5,376 nt of DNA, taken from positions 1 through 5,376 of the forward strand of contig JACQMD010000060.1 of the NCBI GenBank assembly GCA_016203755.1, written 5' to 3'. Below, piece after piece: positions 1 through 4,862 of this stretch (its first letter is position 1; every line of letters begins with the position of its first letter). The translations under genes and the position numbers were made by a program. Origin of the DNA: Candidatus Roizmanbacteria bacterium (GTDB lineage: Bacteria; Patescibacteriota; Microgenomatia; GCA-001788215; 2-01-FULL-40-14). The notes below the pieces were generated by a model that saw nothing but the letters and a program-made list of their open reading frames with translations, was not told where the DNA came from and made no database searches.

Positions 1-636
1 AAGAAGTCTCAGAGCAAAGTTTGTCCCTCCAATACTTGCAAAATCTGCAAGCTGTGCACCTGCTCCGGACACATCGTATCGTTTGACGAGTCCACCTTCA
101 GACGTGTAGAACATGGTCGTCTGGTCAGCTGCTAAATCCATCCAGTCTGAGCCACGGTTTTCTATGCCAACATCGTATGATTGTTGATAGACACCTGCGG
201 AATTGTATCGCTGGATGTCATCATCGCCATCAGGATGCCCGACATAGAAGTCACCGTTTGCGGCAAAGACCACTGATTCACTTTGCCCGCCGGGATTAAT
301 CGCAGCCGGATCGACGGTTTGCACGATTGGGTGCGGCGACGGATCGTCATATACGACAACTTTGGTGTTGCTGAAGTTGGTCGTATAGAGTTTACTTAAA
401 TCATTATTGAACGCGCATCCCGTGGTAAATCCACCTAAGCCATCTGAGATCGTTTCTTTGAAAACGCCCGCGTTGTCATAGACATTGTAGGATCCGCCAG
501 CAACTCCCGCAAACACATCACCAAGATTCCATGTGGTACTTGCTGATGCGGAGGGAACACTTATTACCACCGCAAATGCTGCAAGGAGAATTGAAAAAAA
601 AGTAAACATACCTATTCGTTTAAAAATTTTCGTCAT
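1..636 (-). CDS. Secreted protein, possible beta-propeller fold (N-terminal part, cut by window edge)
   Basis: Open from the ATG at 636 through the left edge without a stop: 212 codons, 3' end missing. The start is fixed by an AGGAGG 8 nt upstream and by a textbook Sec signal peptide: basic n-region (MTKIFKR), hydrophobic residues about 8-27, and an A-S-A site giving likely cleavage after A32. The mature part begins STTWNLGDVFAGV and has short repeating units of the type 'xxVYDNAGxFKETI', 'LYTTNFSNTKVVVYDD', 'FYVGHPDGDDDIQRYNSAGVY', 'FYTSEGGLVKRYDVSGAG'. Such blocks of about 40 residues, each with a strand pattern ending in [VR]YD/YN, resemble NHL/SMP-30-like beta-propeller blades; that is inference from the pattern, not a recognised family. 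An acidic DGDDD run (136-140) might bind metal. Only C74 is present. Function unknown; an exported or surface location is well supported. Separate transcription unit from the gene upstream is suggested by its own promoter-like element. Confidence 0.85.
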   Translation of the reverse strand, partial: MTKIFKRIGMFTFFSILLAAFAVVISVPSASASTTWNLGDVFAGVAGGSYNVYDNAGVFKETISDGLGGFTTGCAFNNDLSKLYTTNFSNTKVVVYDDPSPHPIVQTVDPAAINPGGQSESVVFAANGDFYVGHPDGDDDIQRYNSAGVYQQSYDVGIENRGSDWMDLAADQTTMFYTSEGGLVKRYDVSGAGAQLADFASIGGTNFALRLL

Positions 637-644
637 GTTTTTCA

Positions 645-650
645 CCTCCT
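645..650 (-). promoter_or_regulatory. Strong Shine-Dalgarno site
   Basis: On the minus strand the sequence AGGAGGTGAAAAACATG puts a perfect AGGAGG core 8 nt before the ATG at 636. It decides the start of the secreted protein gene. It is the only strong Shine-Dalgarno site in the window; the other four genes whose starts are visible have none. Confidence 0.85.
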
Positions 651-694
651 CTCTTTTTCTATTCAACGTTTTGTTGAAAAGTACTATTTATTAC

Positions 695-723
695 ACTATC
701 GCTGGTTTTACGAGCCTTGTCAA
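695..723 (-). promoter_or_regulatory. Putative sigma-70-type promoter of the secreted protein gene
   Basis: Minus strand: TTGACA (718-723, perfect -35), 17-nt spacer, then GATAGT (695-700, 4 of 6 to TATAAT). Transcription would begin near 688, giving a leader of about 50 nt that carries the strong ribosome binding site and a small hairpin (TTCAAC 662-667 with GTTGAA 673-678, 5-nt loop). The -35 and spacing are good and the -10 is mediocre, so this is a prediction only. Confidence 0.45.
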
Positions 724-821
724 TCTTAACAACAGCCCATAGGAATATGAAAAAGACATACTTTTACGCACGATGTAATAAAGTAGTAATAAACGAGTAA
801 GAGTTTGGTAAAGAAAAATGA

Positions 822-1061
822 TTACTCTGAAGAAAGCGGAGAAAGATGGAGGTGATCTTCAATACGGTCTACACGTTTTCTTAAATAGATGTATTCCCGA
901 TCAAACGAACGAATAATTGTGTTACTCAATCGTTCAAGACGAGTAAGTTTCTTTTTAATCGGTTTCAATTTTTGTTCAAGCTTTTCTTCAAGCTTCAAAT
1001 CAATTATTTTCCCAATTGCAATGAGGTCTTGTTGGTTGAGCATAAGAATTGAGCATACCAT
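822..1061 (-). CDS. Small coiled-coil protein of CPR type
   Basis: 79 residues, or 73 if translation begins at the second ATG (1043, giving MLNQQDLIAIG...). The latter agrees better with the pattern I remember for these proteins, which open with a short '..DL..I.k.i' motif; neither ATG has a Shine-Dalgarno site. The protein is almost wholly helical and charged: a Lys/Glu/Leu heptad stretch at about 18-50 (LEEKLEQKLKPIKKKLTRLE), then the recognisable C-terminal block FDREYIYLRKRVDRIEDHL (53-71). Small proteins ending in 'FD.EYL.L..R..RIE.HL' are very common in Microgenomates and related CPR genomes, often in several copies per genome; their function is not known to me. No signal peptide or membrane segment. 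It stands alone between a surface protein gene upstream (84 bp gap) and the secreted protein gene downstream (185 bp gap), so an operon link is possible but unproved. A structural or scaffolding role would be a guess. Confidence 0.8.
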   Translation of the reverse strand: MVCSILMLNQQDLIAIGKIIDLKLEEKLEQKLKPIKKKLTRLERLSNTIIRSFDREYIYLRKRVDRIEDHLHLSPLSSE

Positions 1062-1076
1062 GAAAGTGGATAGAAA

Positions 1077-1108
1077 ACAATTTTCAATAAAATAGTAGGA
1101 AAAATTGT
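1077..1108. repeat. A/T-only inverted repeat in the gap between the stalk protein and coiled-coil genes
   Basis: ACAATTTT at 1077-1084 and its exact reverse complement AAAATTGT at 1101-1108 are separated by 16 nt. On the minus strand the second arm is followed by TTTTCT, so it could serve as a very weak terminator for the 730-residue protein gene whose stop is at 1146, but the stem has only two G/C pairs-worth of bases and a wide loop. It may equally be chance in AT-rich DNA. No convincing promoter for the coiled-coil gene was found in this 84-bp gap; a TACAAT lies nearby without a matching -35. Confidence 0.25.
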
Positions 1109-1145
1109 AGCTTGATTGAAGGTATGGTGATTTACTTAATAATTA

Positions 1146-3338
1146 TTACTGATTTTCATTTGCGGGGAAAAGTTGTTTGACCCGTTCGATCGTTGGATTA
1201 GTTTCAGTATTGCTGCTTGAAGCTTCTGCAGCGTTCGGATTGAACGGAACAATGAACTGGCTGAGTGGTTCCGGAGCATGCTGTCCTTCAAGTAATGGCT
1301 TACTGAAACCACCAAGCAAAGCCTCTGGATTCATTAAGGCATTCGTCCACATCACGCCAAAGGTCTGGTCTCCCCTGGTCATCTGCGCGAGATATTTTTC
1401 TACACAGGTATCAATAATTCCTGGTTCCATACATACTCTAAGCGCTATAGCGGGAAGATATTCATCTGTGCCGGGGACATGAAAAAGTGTTTCTCTATAT
1501 GAGATCGGTCCATGTTCTTGCCACTGTTGTAATTGTTCTGAGCCAAGTGGTATTTGTTCCGTTCCTTCTCCGCGATCCACATACATTCCTCCGGGAGTTG
1601 AAAATCCTTGTGCCCTGAACATTTCGCCTGTCTCTGCTAGAACTCCAACTTTGGAGAAGCGTTGATAACTTCCGCTTGAGGGATTTTGTATACCGTACAC
1701 AATACCGGTTCCGTCAGTGAACTCTGTGTTATTCATCCATGCATAATCTCCTGCTGCTTCAATCTCAGTAAGGAGCGCTTGATCAATACCAATATTTTGC
1801 CGATTACGGCATTCCATAGTAGATGGGCCAACTACTCCATCATTGGTATTCCAGTCTCCCTGTCGCAGTTCAACATAGTCAGGACATTCAAATGGATCTG
1901 CTGAAGTATACTCTGAAGCCATCACTCCGGGTACGGGTGTTATGGTTACTGTTGGAGTGACAGTTGGTGTTGCTGTTTCGGCCGGAGGCGGTGTGTCCGT
2001 ACCCGTTGGCGTGGGAGTTGCTGTTGGAGTCTCCGTCGCAGTGGGAGTATTAGTAGGTATTGGTGTTGCGGTAGGTATTTGTTTATGCATCGCAATGAGC
2101 CAGAGCTTGTATTCCTTTGATTCTGGAGTAGGTGTTCCTGTCGGAGTAGGAGAGGGTGCGGTTGTTGGTATCGGGGTCAGTGTTAATGTTGGTGTTGGTG
2201 TTTCAGTTGCTTTAGGAGTTGGAGTGAGTGTCAACGTCGGCGTTGGGGTAGGAGTCAGCGTGGGCGTTGGCGTAGGAGTGAGAATGGGTGTAGGAGTATC
2301 GGTAGGTGTTGGTGTATCCGTTGGAGTAGCAGTAAGAGTGGGAGTCTCAGTAAGAGTAGGTGTAGGAGTAAGAGTTGCTGTTGGCGACTCAGTCGAAGTA
2401 GGAGTTGGTGTTGGGGTTTTTGTTGGTGTTGGTGTATCCGTCGGCGTCGGTGTGTCTTTGGGAGTAGGAGTTTCAGTTACTGTCGGAGTATTCGTAGGGG
2501 TTTCAGTTCGTGTGTTTGTCGGTGTCGGAGTATCGGTTGCCGTGGCTGTTTCTGTATTAGTGGGTGTTGGTGTGTTAGTCGCTGTTGCAGTAGCTGTTTC
2601 TTTAGGTGTGGGTGTGGGTGTTGCCGTATGCTCGGGAATAATTCCTCTCAATAGTATCTCGGTAATACTCTCTGCACCCGCTGGTAACTTGAAGGATTCA
2701 ACCTGTACCGTAGTTGCATTTTGATACGCCTTAATTATGGCGCCATCACTGTCCTGACTATCATCACCAATGTCATCTGACACATCATCGGGTGTACCAT
2801 CTATTATTATCCGAGTTCCTTGCTCCTGATCGTTATTATGAGTTGCTGATCCTACTGAGTTTACCCCTACACAAATGGTTCCTTCCTCCGATAGTCGATA
2901 TATATCCGTTATCTCATTCTCCAAAAACTTGTCGCCCCAATCATCTTCATTTAATACTACATCGAATTCTACTTTACCTGTGATCGGGTCACAGAGTTCT
3001 TTGAATTTTTCTAGAAACGTGTCACTCGGCATCTGCCAACCCATCAGGCCAATTTCTTGTACCACTCTTCCTCCACCTGAAACAGCAGGAATGAAAATGG
3101 TATGACCACTATCAGGTTGAGCTGATTGCGCAGAGATTTTTCCCCCCACATACGTTACTCCGCCAACAATACCGGCAAATGATAAACCTGCAAGCACTGT
3201 TCTTAGTCCTGTTCTGTTGTTTCTACTATTTTCCAGTAACCGGCTTTGAACATCATCTTGTTCTATAGGTAATAGATCGGGAGTAGAAGTCGATACGAAT
3301 TCTTGTGGGTTTTGGCCGGCTTCAAGTGATTTATTCAT
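1146..3338 (-). CDS. Membrane-anchored surface protein with Thr-Pro stalk between two unknown domains
   Basis: 730 residues. Order of parts: hydrophilic N-terminus 1-44, presumably cytoplasmic; one hydrophobic segment about 45-66 (LRTVLAGLSFAGIVGGVTYVGG), which is either a signal anchor or an unusually long-headed signal peptide with possible cleavage near A70-A73; a first exported domain about 75-235 with C116 and C156 and an acidic run D184-D198; a Thr-Pro stalk 238-405; a 15-residue non-repetitive break 406-420; more stalk 421-468; and a C-terminal domain about 472-700 with C485, C510, C636 and C645, followed by a Ser/Asn/Thr-rich tail. The four C-terminal cysteines could form disulfides outside the cell. 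I recognise neither globular domain. Thr-Pro stalks in bacterial surface proteins act as extended, often O-glycosylated spacers, so a protein holding its C-terminal domain away from the membrane is a fair inference. No LPXTG motif, dockerin or cohesin. The start lies about 20 nt after the predicted transcription start with no Shine-Dalgarno site. Confidence 0.85.
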   Translation of the reverse strand: MNKSLEAGQNPQEFVSTSTPDLLPIEQDDVQSRLLENSRNNRTGLRTVLAGLSFAGIVGGVTYVGGKISAQSAQPDSGHTIFIPAVSGGGRVVQEIGLMGWQMPSDTFLEKFKELCDPITGKVEFDVVLNEDDWGDKFLENEITDIYRLSEEGTICVGVNSVGSATHNNDQEQGTRIIIDGTPDDVSDDIGDDSQDSDGAIIKAYQNATTVQVESFKLPAGAESITEILLRGIIPEHTATPTPTPKETATATATNTPTPTNTETATATDTPTPTNTRTETPTNTPTVTETPTPKDTPTPTDTPTPTKTPTPTPTSTESPTATLTPTPTLTETPTLTATPTDTPTPTDTPTPILTPTPTPTLTPTPTPTLTLTPTPKATETPTPTLTLTPIPTTAPSPTPTGTPTPESKEYKLWLIAMHKQIPTATPIPTNTPTATETPTATPTPTGTDTPPPAETATPTVTPTVTITPVPGVMASEYTSADPFECPDYVELRQGDWNTNDGVVGPSTMECRNRQNIGIDQALLTEIEAAGDYAWMNNTEFTDGTGIVYGIQNPSSGSYQRFSKVGVLAETGEMFRAQGFSTPGGMYVDRGEGTEQIPLGSEQLQQWQEHGPISYRETLFHVPGTDEYLPAIALRVCMEPGIIDTCVEKYLAQMTRGDQTFGVMWTNALMNPEALLGGFSKPLLEGQHAPEPLSQFIVPFNPNAAEASSSNTETNPTIERVKQLFPANENQ
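1935..2078 (-). repeat. Distal Thr-Pro stalk segment (residues 421-468)
   Basis: Encodes about 48 residues made mainly of T-P, T-A and T-E/N/G units ('IPTATPIPTNTPTATETPT' and so on), including a PPPAE break. It is the shorter half of the stalk and leads directly into the C-terminal domain. Codons for Thr and Pro vary at the third base, so protein-level selection for the Thr-Pro pattern, not only recent DNA duplication, seems to maintain it. Confidence 0.8.
2124..2627 (-). repeat. Main Thr-Pro stalk segment (residues 238-405)
   Basis: Encodes 168 residues, nearly all in two-residue T-x steps with x being P, A, E, D, N, K, L, V or S. The first third is richer in A, E and N (TATATNTPTPTNTETATAT), the middle in 'DTPTPT' units, the last third in 'LTPTPTPT'. 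A 17-base exact DNA repeat (GGTGTTGGTGTATCCGT on the plus strand) occurs at 2305-2321 and 2425-2441, 120 bp apart, pointing to some internal duplication. The plus strand here is strikingly G/T-rich. Length probably varies between strains by recombination or slippage in multiples of 6 bp. Confidence 0.85.
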
Positions 3339-3364
3339 ACAGAGTTAGTCTCAATAATTTTCTT

Positions 3365-3394
3365 ACTATACTCTATAACCTGCTTTTTTGTCAA
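3365..3394 (-). promoter_or_regulatory. Sigma-70-like promoter of the stalk protein gene
   Basis: Minus strand: TTGACA (3389-3394, perfect), 18-nt spacer, TATAGT (3365-3370, 5 of 6). Transcription would start near 3358, only about 20 nt before the ATG at 3338. The leader (…TTGAGACTAACTCTGT) has no Shine-Dalgarno match, so initiation probably depends on an unstructured A/T-rich leader. This is the best promoter match in the window and makes the surface protein independent of the DedA gene upstream. Confidence 0.6.
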
Positions 3395-3401
3395 GCCTCA
3401 A

Positions 3402-3418
3402 TTCTTATATTATAAGAA
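3402..3418. repeat. Perfect 17-bp palindrome upstream of the stalk protein promoter
   Basis: TTCTTATATTATAAGAA: 8-base arms around one central base. It sits 7 bp upstream of the -35 box of the stalk protein promoter and 20 bp after the stop of the DedA gene. The near-absence of a loop and of a following U-tract makes it a poor terminator; its position fits an operator for a dimeric regulator, though AT-rich palindromes also arise by chance. Confidence 0.4.
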
Positions 3419-3437
3419 ATTATCTTAAGTAGGAATT

Positions 3438-4052
3438 TTATCGGCGGTGAGATATTTTTATTTGATGGGTGAATAATTTCATTGCGTAATTGATTCCAAT
3501 AAATCCAACTATGATAGCTATCGCAATAAATAGTCCTACTTCTTTAAAATTATCTTGTAAAAATAGCTGCATTGCAGGACCGTAGATATAAATAAGTGCC
3601 GCAATCGGATAAAACCGTAAGCTTCTTCCGATAACGGTAGCTATGACAAACCGGCGGAAGTTCAGTTTCAACGCTCCGGCTGCGAGCGTAAAGATTTTAC
3701 AAGGGATTGGGATAAAGCCGGCAACGATAATAACCAGTACGTCATATTGCTGATAATACGATCGCAGGACTGCCATTTTATCTTCATGAATGATACGATG
3801 AAGAATTTTTCTCCCTCCTTTGTCTCCCAGATAATAGCCGAATATACTTCCCGCAATTGATGCTAGGGTGATTATCGTTGCGTATAGAAACGAACGATGG
3901 GGATTGGCAAGAGAAAGCGGGATCTGGAGCGCATCGGGCGGGATGGGGAAAAAGGAGGCCTCAACAAAAGCGAAGACTGTGAGAGCAATTGGTGCATAGG
4001 GAGAATCGGCAAACGAAATCATCCAGCTAGTCAAAGTAAATATAAGTTCCAT
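3438..4052 (-). CDS. YqaA-like DedA/VTT family membrane protein
   Basis: 204 residues, usual size for the YqaA branch of the DedA (SNARE-associated/VTT) family of inner-membrane proteins. Family marks visible: FVEASFFPIPPDALQIPL at 29-46 (acidic E31 and D40 in the first re-entrant region), GSIFGYYLGDKGGRK at 68-82, the GFIPIPCKIFTLAAGAL stretch at 112-128, and GRSLRFYPIAALIYIYG at 142-158 with conserved arginines R143 and R146. Membrane segments are expected at about 18-47, 53-77, 104-127, 133-157 and 171-193. DedA proteins are linked to lipid scrambling/flipping (including undecaprenyl phosphate carriers for some members) and to membrane-potential homeostasis; the substrate of YqaA members is not settled. 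The start ATG at 4052 gives the expected short N-terminus; there is no Shine-Dalgarno site. It is divergent from rsmI and shares its 90-bp upstream region. Confidence 0.9.
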   Translation of the reverse strand: MELIFTLTSWMISFADSPYAPIALTVFAFVEASFFPIPPDALQIPLSLANPHRSFLYATIITLASIAGSIFGYYLGDKGGRKILHRIIHEDKMAVLRSYYQQYDVLVIIVAGFIPIPCKIFTLAAGALKLNFRRFVIATVIGRSLRFYPIAALIYIYGPAMQLFLQDNFKEVGLFIAIAIIVGFIGINYAMKLFTHQIKISHRR

Positions 4053-4142
4053 GGTACAATTTCACTAGATCATTAAATCATTAAATCAACAGATCAATGA
4101 TTTCGATTGTTTTGATTTTATGATCTCGTGATTTAATGATTT
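4053..4142. promoter_or_regulatory. Shared divergent upstream region of the DedA gene and rsmI
   Basis: These 90 bp must hold the start signals of both genes. The DNA is about three-quarters A/T. A TATGAT (4119-4124, plus) is a reasonable -10 for rsmI but has no -35 at proper distance; on the minus strand TTGATC-17-AATGAT is a weak candidate for the DedA gene. Neither gene has a Shine-Dalgarno site. Much of the region consists of the octamer repeats listed separately. Confidence 0.4.
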
Positions 4143-4143
4143 A
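4074..4143. repeat. 15-bp perfect inverted repeat built from GATTTAAT-type octamers
   Basis: TAAATCATTAAATCA-type arm at 4074-4088 pairs exactly with 4129-4143 (TGATTTAATGATTTA), 40 bases apart; a second pair, AGATCAT 4067-4073 and ATGATCT 4120-4126, lies alongside but out of register. Each side is a short array of degenerate octamers starting with GAT. Plus strand: GATTTTAT 4114-4121, GATCTCGT 4122-4129, GATTTAAT 4130-4137, then GATTT directly before the ATG. Minus strand, read from the other side: GATCTGTT, GATTTAAT, GATTTAAT, GATCTAGT. The right arm runs into the A of the rsmI start codon. It could be a regulator-binding array or a hairpin over the rsmI start, or simply slippage DNA of the kind common between CPR genes. 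Confidence 0.65.
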
Positions 4144-4862
4144 TGTCTAAAGGTACATTGTACATCGTTGCTACTCCTCTTGGCAACAGAGATGACATTA
4201 CTATTCGTGCTTTGAAGACGCTCTGTTCCGTAGATATTGTTCTTTGCGAGGATACGCGAAAAACAGGTACACTCATTGCATATTACCAAACGACTGAACC
4301 ATTTCGTCTTATGATGCGTCGTGATGGGCATCCCCGCCTTATTTCTTACTACGATGAAGTAGAAGAACAGAAATTGCCGGAGATTATAGAATTGCTAGAA
4401 TCCGGTACCAATGTTGCGCTGGTTTCGGATGCCGGTACACCCCTTATTTCAGATCCGGGGTTTCTCCTGGTACGCGAATGTCGGAAAAGAAGTATACCAG
4501 TCTCCCCCATCCCCGGCCCGTCGTCGATACTAGCCGCACTTTCGGTTTCGGGATTGCCGACGGATAAGTTTACCTTCCTCGGCTATCTTCCAAAAAAACA
4601 AGGCAAACGGATTACGTTGCTCAAGAAGATAATGATACTATTAACCGATGAAATAACGAAATCTGTCATATTGTTTGAAACGCCACGCCGGCTACAAAAG
4701 ACATTAGCCGATATACAGGAAGTGTTCGGAAATAGAGAGATAGTAATCGCGAGAGAATTGACAAAGGTGCATGAGGAAGTGTGGAAAGGACAAGTGCATG
4801 AGGCGATAGACTATTTTACGGATCCAAAAGGAGAATTTGTCCTGCTTATCTCCCGAAATTAG
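4143..4862 (+). CDS. rsmI: 16S rRNA (cytidine1402-2'-O)-methyltransferase RsmI
   Basis: 239 residues of the tetrapyrrole-methylase (SAM-dependent class III) fold. RsmI adds the 2'-O-methyl to C1402 in the ribosomal P-site decoding region, using S-adenosylmethionine, in the cytoplasm. Diagnostic motifs in order: GTLYIVATPLGNRDDITIRAL (4-24), LCEDTRKTG (34-42), VSDAGTPLISDPGFLLVREC (94-113), PIPGPSSILAALSVSGLPTDKFTFLGYLPKK (122-152), VILFETPRRL (175-184) and REIVIARELTKVHEEVWKG (198-216). It stops after GEFVLLISRN, so it is shorter than the E. coli protein of about 286 residues and lacks the C-terminal extension; this is usual in reduced CPR genomes. Residues about 49-63 (QTTEPFRLMMRRDGH) look like a small insertion before the LISYYDEVE strand, and R16 replaces the more common Leu of 'GNLDDI'. 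The start is set by the conserved N-terminus; no Shine-Dalgarno site. The 3' end overlaps the convergent dockerin gene by 17 bp. Confidence 0.96.
   Translation: MSKGTLYIVATPLGNRDDITIRALKTLCSVDIVLCEDTRKTGTLIAYYQTTEPFRLMMRRDGHPRLISYYDEVEEQKLPEIIELLESGTNVALVSDAGTPLISDPGFLLVRECRKRSIPVSPIPGPSSILAALSVSGLPTDKFTFLGYLPKKQGKRITLLKKIMILLTDEITKSVILFETPRRLQKTLADIQEVFGNREIVIARELTKVHEEVWKGQVHEAIDYFTDPKGEFVLLISRN

Noticed and set aside
533..742. Plus-strand 69-codon frame with a hydrophobic segment
   Set aside because: It lies over the signal peptide, ribosome binding site and promoter of the minus-strand secreted protein gene; no initiation signal of its own.
740..821. Possible terminator after the coiled-coil gene
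   Set aside because: I looked on the minus strand after the stop at 822 for a stem followed by a U-run and found none worth reporting; the stretch is AT-rich without clear structure.
1177..1482. Plus-strand 101-codon frame
   Set aside because: Shadow of the C-terminal domain of the 730-residue protein; no ribosome binding site and no family features.
1935..2627. Possible CRISPR or tandem satellite array
   Set aside because: The repetition is a degenerate 6-bp codon-pair pattern in frame with the stalk; there are no fixed direct repeats separated by unique spacers of constant length.
1942..2724. A 260-codon plus-strand reading frame of Val/Gly repeats (VGVGVSVGV pattern)
   Set aside because: It is the exact antisense of the Thr-Pro stalk: ACN/CCN codons read backward give GTN/GGN-type Val/Gly codons and few stops. 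It has no ribosome binding site, and the minus-strand frame has clear domains on both sides.
4086..4331. Minus-strand 81-codon frame at the rsmI start
   Set aside because: It is antisense to the conserved N-terminus of RsmI and has low-quality composition with no recognisable motif.
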